The position numbers and the translations under genes were made by a program. From Beduini massiliensis (GTDB lineage Bacteria > Bacillota_I > Bacilli_A > Erysipelotrichales > Coprobacillaceae), in contig NZ_CDPP01000002.1 in NCBI RefSeq assembly GCF_000829905.1, positions 248,001 through 312,000 on the forward strand: a stretch of 64,000 nt of DNA, given 5' to 3'. The notes below the pieces were generated by a model. That model had not been told where the DNA came from. It searched no databases and worked only from the letters and a program-made list of their open reading frames with translations. How positions within the stretch are numbered: position 1 is the first letter of the stretch; every line of letters begins with the position of its first letter. Below, piece after piece: positions 53,524-62,854 of this stretch.

Positions 53524-54284
53524 GTTCACAAAAAGATGTTATTTTGGAGGCACGTCACCTCACTAAATCATTTGGCTTATATCGAACTAATCGTCATGAT
53601 GTAATTAAAGGGATTGATTTAAAAATTTACAGTGGTGAATTTGTGTGTGTCATGGGTCCTTCAGGAAGCGGTAAAACAACACTCCTCAATTTATTATCCA
53701 CAATAGATGCACCTACAACAGGCTCAGTTATCATCAACAATACCAGTGTAGGGAAATTAGGATTAATAGGGTTAGCCGATTTCAGGTATGAACATTTAGG
53801 CTTCATTTTTCAAGATTTCTATTTGAATGAACGTTTGAGTGTATTTAAAAATATTGCAACGCCCTTACTTGTAAACAATGTAGATGAAAAAGAAATAAGA
53901 CATCGTGTTCAAGAGGTAGCCTATTTACTGCATATTGAAGATCAGCTCGATAAAATGGTGGATCAATGCTCCCGTGGTCAAAAGCAGCGTATAGCAGTTG
54001 CCCGTGCTTTAGTCACGAATCCAAAACTAATAGTTGCCGATGAACCGACTGGTAATTTAGATCAAAAGAATGCACATGAACTGCTTAAAATACTGCAAAA
54101 GTTAAACAAACGTTTAAATTTAACCATTCTTCTTGTTACCCATGATTTATTGGTGGCAAGCTATTCAAGCCGTTTCTTTTATTTGAAAGATGGGCAGATT
54201 ACGACTGAGTTTGAACGGGGAGAATTAAGTCAGCTGGACTATTTACATCGTATCCGAGATTGTTTCGAAGACAGCGAAAGTTAA
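53520..54284 (+). CDS. ABC transporter ATP-binding protein 2 (BceA/MacB-like)
   Basis: 254 residues. Walker A GPSGSGKTT, Q-loop FQDFYLNE, signature CSRGQKQRIA, Walker B LIVADEPTGNLD, H-loop VTHD. It is a paralogue of the ATPase two genes upstream and shows the same Cys-Ser-x-Gly-Gln change of the signature motif. Two different ATPases flanking one permease suggest a heterodimeric motor. ATGA overlap with the permease. No two-component system is adjacent, unlike typical Bce modules. Confidence 0.92.
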   Translation: MSSQKDVILEARHLTKSFGLYRTNRHDVIKGIDLKIYSGEFVCVMGPSGSGKTTLLNLLSTIDAPTTGSVIINNTSVGKLGLIGLADFRYEHLGFIFQDFYLNERLSVFKNIATPLLVNNVDEKEIRHRVQEVAYLLHIEDQLDKMVDQCSRGQKQRIAVARALVTNPKLIVADEPTGNLDQKNAHELLKILQKLNKRLNLTILLVTHDLLVASYSSRFFYLKDGQITTEFERGELSQLDYLHRIRDCFEDSES

Positions 54285-54293
54285 TCTATCTAT

Positions 54294-54397
54294 AAAAAAG
54301 CAGAACCATATTATTGAAAAGAGTACTCTTTTAAGATTCAATGTTGTATTAACATTATCTATTTGGAGTAATCAAATCATTACTGTTCTGCTTTTTT
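54294..54397. terminator. 104-base cloverleaf-like inverted repeat between convergent genes
   Basis: Thirteen-base ends AAAAAAGCAGAAC and GTTCTGCTTTTTT pair perfectly. Inside are three hairpins: AAAAGAGT/ACTCTTTT (54317-54332), AATGTT/AACATT (54340-54356) and ATTTG/CAAAT (54361-54377). It can terminate both the ABC operon and the methyltransferase gene. The branched form is unusual for a plain terminator and could also be a small mobile repeat. Confidence 0.7.
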
Positions 54398-54419
54398 CTT
54401 GTTACATAAAGTAAATCTA

Positions 54420-55622
54420 TTATATAATCTGGAAAATATAGAATTTTAAATAAGATGTTTCTTCCATTGTCCATAGAATAGGGTGATCGTGATTTTGCTG
54501 TGTAACTGAAACTTGTTTTAATGTAACCCCCACTTCATGGGCAGATTCTCTTAACATTTTTTCAAAATTAGCGGTTTCCATAAAACGTGAACAGCTGCAT
54601 GTAATGAGGTAACCCCCTCTTTCAAGAAGTTTCATTGCTTTCATGTTGATTTTCTTATACCCATTATAAGCATGATCTATTGTTCTTCTTGATTTAGTGA
54701 ATGCCGGTGGATCTAACACAATAATATCATATTGACCCGTTTTACATTCATCTAAATATTTAAACACGTCTGCCTGAACAAATTGAATCTTATTTTCTAA
54801 GTGATTCAACACTGCATTCTCAAAAGCCTGATCTAATGCTGTCTGTGACAAATCAACTGCAACCACTTCTTTAGCGTTACCGTAAGCCGCATTTAATGCA
54901 AATCCACCCGTATGAGTAAAACAATCCAGTACTTTTTTGCCGTGAGCCATTTTTCTTAATAGGACACGGTTTTCTTTTTGGTCTAAGAAATAGCCTGTCT
55001 TTTGACCATTTTCCACATCGACATTCAACAAAATACCATTTTCATTGATAACCGTTGCAGTAGGTAAATCAGCATTTTTCCAGTATCCCTTTTCTAAAGG
55101 AAGTCCTTCTTTTGTACGCACATTGATGTCATTTCTTTCATAGATGCCGTTTACTTCCTGTCCATCTTCCCGCAACACCTCAAGCAACACTTCATACAAC
55201 ATATCTTTTATTTTATCTAAGCCGTAAGAGCTAATTTGAGTCACTAAAATATCATTATAGCGATCAACAGTTAATCCCGGAAGCTGATCTGCCTCGCCAA
55301 AAATCAGTCGGCAATTTGTCATATTTTCAGATTCTAAAGTCTTCCGAAAATCATAGGCAAATTGAATTCTCTTTTTAAAGAAATCTCTTCCAAATGTTTC
55401 ATTAAGATCTTTGGATAAAATACGAACTGTAATATGACTGTGTTTAGATAAAAAACCGGTTCCTAAATAACGGTCATTGGTTGTCATGATATCAACCAGA
55501 ACCCCATTTTCAATCGATTCATCTAAATCAACTACATTATTTTTATACATCCACATTTGGCCTTGATCGAGCCATTTTTCACCTTCTTTTGAAATTGTCA
55601 CTCTAGGATATTTTCTGTTCAT
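54420..55622 (-). CDS. rlmI: RlmI-type 23S rRNA cytosine-C5 methyltransferase
   Basis: 400 residues. N-terminal PUA domain (VTISKEGEKWLDQGQMWMYKNNVV), then the RlmI middle domain with LIFGEADQLPGLTVDRYNDILV, then a Rossmann methyltransferase: NGQKTGYFLDQKENR, VLDCFTHTGGFALNAAYG, VVAVDLSQTALDQA and IVLDPPAFTKSR; CSCSRF supplies the cysteine motif. Known members methylate C1962 of 23S rRNA. GAGGTAAATCA precedes the ATG. Single gene, convergent with the ABC operon. Confidence 0.9.
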   Translation of the reverse strand: MNRKYPRVTISKEGEKWLDQGQMWMYKNNVVDLDESIENGVLVDIMTTNDRYLGTGFLSKHSHITVRILSKDLNETFGRDFFKKRIQFAYDFRKTLESENMTNCRLIFGEADQLPGLTVDRYNDILVTQISSYGLDKIKDMLYEVLLEVLREDGQEVNGIYERNDINVRTKEGLPLEKGYWKNADLPTATVINENGILLNVDVENGQKTGYFLDQKENRVLLRKMAHGKKVLDCFTHTGGFALNAAYGNAKEVVAVDLSQTALDQAFENAVLNHLENKIQFVQADVFKYLDECKTGQYDIIVLDPPAFTKSRRTIDHAYNGYKKINMKAMKLLERGGYLITCSCSRFMETANFEKMLRESAHEVGVTLKQVSVTQQNHDHPILWTMEETSYLKFYIFQII

Positions 55623-55800
55623 TGATTTACCTCACTCTATTTTTTACGAGCTACGCTCTTTTGTGTTCATTTTACACTATCGAGGACATTCTCTCAATAA
55701 ATTTCACTCTAAAAGAAGATGGATATTTTTGAATTATTGCTTATATGATTGAGATAACATTATTAAGTAAAAAAGATAAACATTATTTATTTAATAATTA

Positions 55801-58044
55801 TTACAAACAAGAAGTTCGTAAGCTATCGGCAGTAAGTGTCTTTGCCTCTGCAATCATCTCTGTCGGTGTACCGGAAAATACTACTTCTCCACCATTTTTC
55901 CCACCATCGGGTCCAATGTCTATGATCCAGTCTGCCTGTTTGATCACATCTAGGTTATGTTCTATAACGATGAGTGTATTGCCCTGAGATACAATTGTAT
56001 CAAACAATTTTAATATTTTTTGAATATCGGACATATGCAACCCGGTTGTCGGTTCATCCATGATCATAATACCGCTTTTCTTTCTCAAATGCTTAGCTAA
56101 CTTTAGTCTTTGACGTTCCCCGCCGGAAAGAGTGCTTAGAGGTTGCCCTAAAGTTAAATAAGCGAGCCCAACTTGTTCCATTACTTTCAGCTTGTTTTTA
56201 ATCTTACTGTTATCATTAAATACCGATAAAGCTTCTAAGACTGTCAGATTGAGTAACTCTACAATATTCTTTCCCTTATAAGTACATCTTAGTGCCTCTT
56301 GATTATAACGTACCCCATTACATGATTCACATTCTGTAACGATTGGGTCCATAAAAGCAAGTTCAGTCACAATAACGCCTTTTCCACTGCACACAGGACA
56401 AGCTCCGATAGAATTAAAACTGAATAATCCTTCCGGTTTTCTACTTTCTTTAGCTATTTGTTTTCTTATTTCATCAAAGAAACCTAGATAAGAAGCAGGG
56501 GTTGATCGATTCGTAACGGTAATAGGTCCCTGATCAATCATTACGACCTCTTTTTCGTATTCTTTTGCAAGTACTTGAGAAATTAAGGTACTCTTGCCTG
56601 ATCCTGCCACACCGGTTACTACTGTCATGATGCCAAGTGGAATATCCACATCAATTCCTTTTAAATTGTGTAATCTGGCTCCTCGAATCGGCAGGCTTCC
56701 TGTGGGTTGTCTTGTTTTCTTTTTAATTGGCATTGCTTGCCGCAAAGCTTTGGCTGTTAGAGTATCTGCTTTAAGCAATTCCTGATAACTGCCTGTAAAA
56801 ACAATTTCGCCACCATTCTTCCCAGCAAATGGACCTACATCGATAATATGATCGGCAATTGAAATTACATCTTTATCATGTTCTACAACCAAAACAGTAT
56901 TGCCCTTATCTCTTAATTGTTTTAGTAAATTATTCATACGATAAACATCACGGGGATGCATACCGGTACTTGGCTCATCAAAAATATAGGTCAAACCACT
57001 CAAACTGCTTCCCATATATCGAACAAGTTTTAGTCTTTGTGCTTCTCCGCCGGATAGAGTCGGAGTTGTGCGGTTTAAATGAAGATATGACAATCCTATA
57101 GTTATCATTCGATCGAGTCCTGCTATCAAATTTTGTATCAAGATCTGTACCGTCGGTTCAGCTATTTGAGATAAAACATGACGCAATTGTGTAAGTTCCA
57201 TATTACACATTTCGGCTATAGAATACCCAAGGATCTTACAATTAAGACTCACCTCATTCAATCTGTTGCCATGACAAGCATCGCATGCTTCTTCCACGAT
57301 AAAGTGCTGTGACTTTTCTTTTGTGTGCTTACTTTTATCACTGATATCTCGATTCAAAAGTGTTTTTTCATATTTATGATAAATCCCTGTTACTTTAGAA
57401 TTTTCAGGCTGACTTTTCCCATCACGAGATCCATATAATAAAAGATTGTATTCTTCCTGCGTATAATCCTTAATTGGTTTATCAAGGTCAAACAGACCGG
57501 ACTTTGCATATTGTTTCCAATACCATGAACCGGGTAAATATAAAGAATCCTTTAAACACCCTTCATTCCATGATTTATTAAAATCGATAATAGCTTCGAT
57601 ATTAATTTTAGTGACCCTTCCCAGTCCTGAACATGTTTTACACATCCCATTAGGATCATTAAAAGAAAAATAAGAGGCTGTCCCCACATAAGGCTTTCCT
57701 ATTCTAGAAAACAATAATCTCAGACTGGAATATAAGCCACTGATCGTTCCCACTGTTGAGCGTGCATTTCCACCTAAAGGAGATTGATCGACCACCACCG
57801 AAGCAGTCAAGTGTTCAATTTTCTCCACTGCCGGTTTAGGGTATTTTGGCAGCCTTGAACGTATATAAGCAGGATAAGTGGCATTCATCTGTCTCTGTGA
57901 TTCTGCCGCTATTGTATCAAAAACTATACTGGATTTCCCCGAACCGGAAACACCGGTAAAAACTGTAATCTTTTCTTTTGGTATTGTAAAACTTACATGT
58001 TTTAAATTATTCTGAGTAAGCCCATGTATCCATATATCTGTCAT
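55801..58044 (-). CDS. UvrA-like ABC protein (short UvrA paralogue)
   Basis: 747 residues from ATG 58044 (GAGGG eight bases upstream; an ATG two codons earlier is possible). Two ABC ATPase halves: TGVSGSGKSSIVFDT with TLSGGEAQRLKLVRY, and TGVAGSGKSTLISQV with TLSGGERQRLKLAKH. Zinc cysteines CKTCSGLGR and CPVCSGKG...CESCNGVRY. Canonical UvrA is about 940 residues; this one lacks roughly 200, mostly the UvrB-binding and insertion domains. Such class II UvrA proteins are linked with drug and DNA-intercalator resistance rather than general repair. It is divergent from an AraC/GyrI-type regulator, which fits a drug-inducible unit. Confidence 0.88.
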   Translation of the reverse strand: MTDIWIHGLTQNNLKHVSFTIPKEKITVFTGVSGSGKSSIVFDTIAAESQRQMNATYPAYIRSRLPKYPKPAVEKIEHLTASVVVDQSPLGGNARSTVGTISGLYSSLRLLFSRIGKPYVGTASYFSFNDPNGMCKTCSGLGRVTKINIEAIIDFNKSWNEGCLKDSLYLPGSWYWKQYAKSGLFDLDKPIKDYTQEEYNLLLYGSRDGKSQPENSKVTGIYHKYEKTLLNRDISDKSKHTKEKSQHFIVEEACDACHGNRLNEVSLNCKILGYSIAEMCNMELTQLRHVLSQIAEPTVQILIQNLIAGLDRMITIGLSYLHLNRTTPTLSGGEAQRLKLVRYMGSSLSGLTYIFDEPSTGMHPRDVYRMNNLLKQLRDKGNTVLVVEHDKDVISIADHIIDVGPFAGKNGGEIVFTGSYQELLKADTLTAKALRQAMPIKKKTRQPTGSLPIRGARLHNLKGIDVDIPLGIMTVVTGVAGSGKSTLISQVLAKEYEKEVVMIDQGPITVTNRSTPASYLGFFDEIRKQIAKESRKPEGLFSFNSIGACPVCSGKGVIVTELAFMDPIVTECESCNGVRYNQEALRCTYKGKNIVELLNLTVLEALSVFNDNSKIKNKLKVMEQVGLAYLTLGQPLSTLSGGERQRLKLAKHLRKKSGIMIMDEPTTGLHMSDIQKILKLFDTIVSQGNTLIVIEHNLDVIKQADWIIDIGPDGGKNGGEVVFSGTPTEMIAEAKTLTADSLRTSCL

Positions 58045-58164
58045 ATTCATAACCCTCTTTCCGTTCTTTTTAACTATAATCTTTACTTATTTTACTAAAT
58101 CATGAGCAGTCAGACATGATACTTTTTGCTAAGCTGCGTGCACATAGCGATAAACGTGAAGGTA

Positions 58165-58173
58165 TGGTATAAT
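58165..58173 (+). promoter_or_regulatory. Extended -10 promoter of the AraC/GyrI regulator gene
   Basis: TGG followed by perfect TATAAT (58168-58173), 26 bases before the TTG start codon. Confidence 0.6.
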
Positions 58174-58198
58174 AAATGCATTTAAAGGTGGTGTTAAC

Positions 58199-59062
58199 TT
58201 GAAAGAATTGTCTCCCTTAGAAAAAGCGATTGAATATATTGAAGACCATTTGCATGAGGATATTGGGTTAAGTGATGTATCAAAAGCAGCAGGTTATTCC
58301 TATTATCACATGACAAGGCTTTTCTCTTGTGTTTTAGGAGAATCAGTTGGAAAATATATGAATCGCCGCAGGCTCTATGAAGCTTCAAAAAAACTTATTT
58401 ATACAAATGACCGCATTATCGATGTTGCTTTGGAATCTGGTTTTGAAACACCGGAAGCATTTAGTCGGGCGTTTAAATTAATGTTTCATTGCAGTCCTAC
58501 AAGCTATCGTAAGGTTGGACTTGATCAAGTTACGTTAGCTAAAAGAAAAATACTGCCTGATGATGTCTGCCATATTGCCAATAATATTTCCCACACTCCA
58601 AAAATTTGTTGGATCGATGAAATTAGAATTATGGGAATCAGGGGAACCACAATGCTTTCCGATAATAAGATTCCTCAATTATGGGCACAGTTTTTATCCA
58701 TTTATGATAAGTCTTTCACCCCTAAACGAGCAGGCTATGAAATTTGTGAGACACTGCAAACAACTTATACTAAAGATGGTGATGTATCCTTTTCCGTCAT
58801 GATTGGAGTTTCAGAAGAAAACTTATATCATGTACCGGAGATGTTTATTGAAAAGAAAATAGCTGGAGGAAAATATGCGGTGTTTACTCATCAAGGAACC
58901 TTTGCCAACTTATTTCAATCTTACCAATATATTTATGGAACATGGCTCGCTTCTACCAAAGAAGAATTGGATGACCGTGAAGACTTTCAAGTATATGAAC
59001 ATGAAGTCATTGCTTTTGGTGATCCAAAGAATATAGTGAAAATATTTATTCCTATAAAATAA
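58199..59062 (+). CDS. AraC family regulator with GyrI-like effector domain
   Basis: 287 residues from a TTG at 58199, with AAAGGTGGTG upstream. N-terminal AraC DNA-binding domain: two helix-turn-helix units (DVSKAAGYSYYHMTRLF and IDVALESGFETPEAFSRAF). The C-terminal 150 residues (EIRIMGIRGTTMLSDNK, YEICETLQTTYTKDGDVSF, GGKYAVFTHQGTFANLFQSY) form a GyrI-like/Rob-type ligand-binding domain. This class senses cationic drugs and other amphipathic compounds. It is divergent from the UvrA-like gene, which may be its target. Confidence 0.92.
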   Translation: MKELSPLEKAIEYIEDHLHEDIGLSDVSKAAGYSYYHMTRLFSCVLGESVGKYMNRRRLYEASKKLIYTNDRIIDVALESGFETPEAFSRAFKLMFHCSPTSYRKVGLDQVTLAKRKILPDDVCHIANNISHTPKICWIDEIRIMGIRGTTMLSDNKIPQLWAQFLSIYDKSFTPKRAGYEICETLQTTYTKDGDVSFSVMIGVSEENLYHVPEMFIEKKIAGGKYAVFTHQGTFANLFQSYQYIYGTWLASTKEELDDREDFQVYEHEVIAFGDPKNIVKIFIPIK

Positions 59063-59082
59063 ATAGAATATTATACTCAATA

Positions 59083-59126
59083 AAAAAATGTAGAGGATAC
59101 ACGAAAAGGTTCCTACTACATTTTTT
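59083..59126 (+). terminator. Terminator after the AraC/GyrI gene
   Basis: AAAAAATGTAG plus AGGA pairs with TCCT plus CTACATTTTTT, with one bulge. Confidence 0.85.
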
Positions 59127-59191
59127 ACAAATACAATAAAACAATCATAGAACCCCTATAAATTGATTTTAGCTTATTGAATCAAACACAT

Positions 59192-59971
59192 CTATAACGG
59201 TATATGAATATCTGCAACAGAGTAAATGACAGCTTTTCCACTTAGGATAACTCTGTCATCTTTCATATGGCAATACAACATCCCTCCTCTACTAGATGTC
59301 TGATAGGCGGTGATATAGTCTTTATTCAACTTTTTAGACCAATAAGGAATTATATGACAATGTCCTGAGCCACAGACTGGATCTTCTTGGACATTCAGTT
59401 TAGGAGCAAAGCTTCTTGATACAATATCTGTATTTTCACTTTGAGCCGTAACGTGCAAAAGCAGACCACCCAAATTCTTCACTAAATCCATTTGGGGATT
59501 CAAATTTTTAATCGTCTCCTCATTTTCAAAAACACAAAGTAAATCTCTGCCTATGTATGCCTCGATAGGTTCCTTTCCAATCGCTTCACTGATTTCTTTT
59601 GTTATTTGAACAGGTTTTAATGAATAAGCCGGAAAGTCCATTTCATACAATTCACCATTTTTTTGAACTTCTAATATTCCACTTTGGGTCAAAAACTTAA
59701 TCCTTTGTTTATCTTTTTCATATTCGTTCATAATCACATACGCACACGCTAATGTGGCATGCCCGCATAAATCGATCTCTCCTCCCGGAGTAAACCATCT
59801 TAATCTATAGCTATCCGTACCTTTTACTGCAAACGCGGTTTCAGATAAGTTGTTTTCTTTTGCGATATTTAACATTAATTCATCATTCAACCATGTATCT
59901 AATATACAAATTGCTGCCGGATTTCCACTAAATATCTTATCTGTAAATGCATCTACTACATATTGCTTCAT
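59192..59971 (-). CDS. PhzF family protein (phenazine biosynthesis-like isomerase)
   Basis: 259 residues. PhzF hallmarks: VDAFTDKIFSGNPAAICIL, the catalytic Glu in NLSETAFAV, RWFTPGGEIDLCGHATLA and EDPVCGSGHCH. These duplicated diaminopimelate-epimerase-fold enzymes catalyse isomerisations; outside phenazine producers the substrate is unknown. GGGGGAAGAAAT precedes the ATG. No phenazine genes are present. Confidence 0.93.
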   Translation of the reverse strand: MKQYVVDAFTDKIFSGNPAAICILDTWLNDELMLNIAKENNLSETAFAVKGTDSYRLRWFTPGGEIDLCGHATLACAYVIMNEYEKDKQRIKFLTQSGILEVQKNGELYEMDFPAYSLKPVQITKEISEAIGKEPIEAYIGRDLLCVFENEETIKNLNPQMDLVKNLGGLLLHVTAQSENTDIVSRSFAPKLNVQEDPVCGSGHCHIIPYWSKKLNKDYITAYQTSSRGGMLYCHMKDDRVILSGKAVIYSVADIHIPL

Positions 59972-60110
59972 ATTTCTTCCCCCATAAAGTTCAATAAATT
60001 AATTTCATATTTTTGCCAATATTGATATACCCTCAAAGTAATTGACAAGGTCAACTTTATATTAGTTTATACTTCCACTTGTATTATTCTTACAAATACC
60101 CATAAAAAGA

Positions 60111-60179
60111 AAAGCATATATTATATAATTTAGGTTACTTAACTTACAATCCAAATTATAAATATATGCTTTTTTTTTA
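60111..60179. repeat. Long AT-rich imperfect hairpin
   Basis: In the 544-base gap between the PhzF and NUDIX genes. AAAGCATATATT...ATAATTT(A)GG at 60111-60134 pairs with CC(A)AAATTATAAATATATGCTTT at 60151-60172 with two small bulges; nine T residues follow on the plus strand. It has terminator form but no gene on the plus strand precedes it. The rest of the gap holds no coding ORF I can support. Confidence 0.55.
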
Positions 60180-60290
60180 TTTTTTTATGGATAAAAAACG
60201 TCTTGTAACTTCTTATAAGTTTTTATAAAAACCGACAAAACTCTTGTAAATCAAGCTTTTCTCTACTTCTGCTTAAATCTTGCCATCTCT

Positions 60291-60405
60291 CTTTATAAGT
60301 CCTTTTTGTAAATGCAGGCATCAAAAAAAACGTTAATCGAAATTGTAATGTGACGTTGTCAAAATGCATTTCAAAAAGTCACATAGATAATGCGCTGCCG
60401 ACATT
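60291..60405. repeat. Degenerate direct repeat, copy A
   Basis: Shares TTATAAGTCCT, GGCATCAAAAAA and CGTnAATC in the same order and spacing with copy B at 61160-61270; the last third (AAAGTC, CATAG, ATGCG) also lines up. The two copies flank the NUDIX gene in the same orientation. Not coding. Confidence 0.55.
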
Positions 60406-60515
60406 AAAATCTATTCCAAAAGCCACCTGCAACACGGCTATTTCTCCTCCTACTTCAAAACAAGAAAACTACATAATTGCAGAGAGCAAAAGATTATGTT
60501 CATTAGGTTTATCTG

Positions 60516-60929
60516 TTATATTAGTAATTTGTTTTTGAATAAATTGACATGTTCAATAATATGCCCTATATTACCTTCACCTGCAAATTTACTGACATCA
60601 AAAAAATTACAATCTGTTGCTGACCAATACAAATCGTTCTCATCGCCTATGACTGTTATAAACTTATTTAATTTACCAACATAAACTTCAACATAACAAT
60701 CATCTAAATAATAAGTAAAATCCATTAAATGAGTAAGAATTATATCATTTTGAGATATTGAAGTTTCTTCATACAACTCTCTATAAGCAGCACTAATTCC
60801 GTCTTCATCATCTTCTATCTTTCCTCCAACCAAATTAGATAATCCTTTATATGGATTTTTCCTTCTTGTGCACATTAATAATCGGTCAGCTGTTTCGTTA
60901 TAAACAACAATCACGTTATATCCTTGCAT
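60516..60929 (-). CDS. NUDIX hydrolase (MutT/8-oxo-dGTPase-like)
   Basis: 137 residues. Nudix box GKIEDDEDGISAAYRELYEE follows G-x5-E-x7-R-E-U-x-E-E; the next positions read TSI where the consensus has x-G-U, so the conserved Gly is Ser. The start MQGYNVIVVYNETADRLLMC is typical of MutT-like enzymes that clean damaged nucleotides, but other nucleoside diphosphate derivatives are possible. ACGAGGAGGTATCAAT precedes the ATG. It stands alone between two copies of a degenerate repeat. Confidence 0.9.
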   Translation of the reverse strand: MQGYNVIVVYNETADRLLMCTRRKNPYKGLSNLVGGKIEDDEDGISAAYRELYEETSISQNDIILTHLMDFTYYLDDCYVEVYVGKLNKFITVIGDENDLYWSATDCNFFDVSKFAGEGNIGHIIEHVNLFKNKLLI

Positions 60930-61159
60930 ATTGATACCTCCTCGTATAAATAACTTGCATTTTAACTACTATCTTAATAAAAATATGGTATCACATTTAA
61001 TTTTACGGAAAAGGGTACTCTCTTCCTATGTTTACTCTTCGATTTCTTTGCCGCCAAAGTAGGAAGAGAAAATAGCAGAAGCGCCGAAGTCACATTCTAT
61101 ATGAACCGATGCGGATAATCGCACTCCACAAAAATAAGTAGCCGTATCTTCTTGTTTGT

Positions 61160-61270
61160 TTTTATAAGTCCTCATAGAGCACGGGCATCAAAAAAGCGTC
61201 AATCCACATTTTTAGGCTAACATTGCATGCCCTCACAAAGTCGCAAAAACATAGTATTTATGCGGCTTTT
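61160..61270. repeat. Degenerate direct repeat, copy B
   Basis: Second copy of the repeat at 60291-60405. It lies in the 430-base stretch 60930-61359 between the NUDIX and lysS genes. That stretch also holds a GC-richer segment at about 61040-61150, unlike its surroundings in base composition, with no ORF; it may be the wreck of a mobile element. Confidence 0.55.
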
Positions 61271-61359
61271 TAGCATTTCTCACTTTTCATAGCTCGAAAT
61301 CAAATACAATTTTTTATTACTTTATAAAACTCAAAAATAACTTGATTATATCAATACTT

Positions 61360-62841
61360 TTATTTATTCTTCATATGCGGAAAAAGGATTACTTCACGGA
61401 TCGATTCTTGTCCAGTTAACAACATTACAAGTCGATCAATTCCCATACCCATACCACCTGTTGGAGGTAAACCATACTCTAAAGCTTCTACATAATCTAA
61501 ATCCATTTCGTTAGCTTCATCATTTCCTAACTCTTTTTCCTTCAACTGATTAGAGAATCTCTCATACTGATCAATTGGATCATTTAATTCAGTAAAAGCA
61601 TTCGCATATTCATTACCGCAAATAAACAACTCAAAACGCTGTGTAAAACGTGGATCCTGCATATTCTTCTTAGCCAATGGAGAAATTTCAATCGGATGCC
61701 CATAAACAAATGTAGGCTCCACGATTGTTTCCTCTACATATTTTTCAAAGAAAGCATTCACGATATGTCCATAACCAAAATGAGCTTCTACTTCAATATG
61801 ATGTTCATCAGCAAAAGCCTTTGCTTGATCAAAAGTCAATTCTTCAGCAAAATCAATACCTGTTTTCTCTTTGATCGCATCCGTCATTGAAACACGTTTA
61901 AATCCCGGTGCCAAAGAAATCTGATGCCCTTTATATTCTAATTCATATGTTCCACATACTTCCATAGCAGCATTTGAAATAATACCTTCTGTCAAGTCCA
62001 TCATTCCTTCTAAATCACTGAAAGCTTTATAGACTTCGATCGTAGTAAATTCAGGATTATGAGTTCTGTCCATTCCTTCATTTCTGAATAAACGTCCGAT
62101 TTCATAGACTGCATCCATTCCTCCAACAATCAATCTTTTCAATGATAGTTCCGTTGCGATTCTCAAATAGAAATTCATATCCAAGGCATTATGATGAGTA
62201 GTAAACGGTCTTGCCGCTGCTCCCCCTAAAATCGGATTCAACACCGGAGTCTCTACTTCCACATAACCTTTAGAATCTAAGAAATGCTGAATAGAACGAA
62301 TGATTTTTGGTCTTGCAAAAGCAATCTTTCTTGCTTCTTCATTCATAATCAAATCAACATATCTTCTTCTATATCTTTCTTCTACATCACTTAATCCATG
62401 ATATTTTTCCGGCAATGGACGTAATGCTTTCGTTAAATGAATAAATTGGCCAGCCTTAACAGATAATTCGCCTGTATTTGTCACAAAAACAGTTCCTTCG
62501 ATACCAACAATATCCCCAATATCACTTTTGATAACAATTTCGTAATTTTCTTCACCAATGACATCTTTTCTAACATAGATTTGGATTTGACCATCTCTGT
62601 CTTGGATATGCATAAAGCATACTTTTCCTTTACGACGTTTTGTCATAATTCTTCCTGCTACCTTCACAGGTACAGCCATTTCCTCTAATTCTTCATGTGT
62701 TTTACCAGCAAACTCTTCCTTAATCTGGCTTGAAAAATGTGTAATATCAAATCTTTGTCCAAAAGGATCAATTCCGGCATCTGCTAATGCTTTGGCTTTT
62801 TCGCGACGCACTAATTCTTGTTCACTAAATTCTCTTTCCAT
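61360..62841 (-). CDS. lysS: Lysyl-tRNA synthetase, class II
   Basis: 493 residues, normal for LysS. OB-fold anticodon domain ([23 protein letters not shown]) then the class II core: motif 1 around [23 protein letters not shown], motif 2 [43 protein letters not shown], motif 3 [17 protein letters not shown] (shown here in pieces). It charges tRNA-Lys. TTTTAGGAGGAAATT precedes the ATG. A T-box leader lies directly upstream, so it responds to uncharged tRNA-Lys. Confidence 0.98.
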   Translation of the reverse strand: MEREFSEQELVRREKAKALADAGIDPFGQRFDITHFSSQIKEEFAGKTHEELEEMAVPVKVAGRIMTKRRKGKVCFMHIQDRDGQIQIYVRKDVIGEENYEIVIKSDIGDIVGIEGTVFVTNTGELSVKAGQFIHLTKALRPLPEKYHGLSDVEERYRRRYVDLIMNEEARKIAFARPKIIRSIQHFLDSKGYVEVETPVLNPILGGAAARPFTTHHNALDMNFYLRIATELSLKRLIVGGMDAVYEIGRLFRNEGMDRTHNPEFTTIEVYKAFSDLEGMMDLTEGIISNAAMEVCGTYELEYKGHQISLAPGFKRVSMTDAIKEKTGIDFAEELTFDQAKAFADEHHIEVEAHFGYGHIVNAFFEKYVEETIVEPTFVYGHPIEISPLAKKNMQDPRFTQRFELFICGNEYANAFTELNDPIDQYERFSNQLKEKELGNDEANEMDLDYVEALEYGLPPTGGMGMGIDRLVMLLTGQESIREVILFPHMKNK

Positions 62842-62854
62842 AATTTCCTCCTAA

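Noticed and set aside
55745-55987. Plus-strand 80-codon ORF overlapping the end of the UvrA-like gene
   Set aside because: No ribosome binding site, low-complexity proline- and serine-rich product, and it lies antisense to the conserved C-terminal ATPase half of the UvrA-like gene.
60496-60684. Plus-strand ORF across the NUDIX gene end
   Set aside because: Antisense to a clear Nudix hydrolase and without a start signal.
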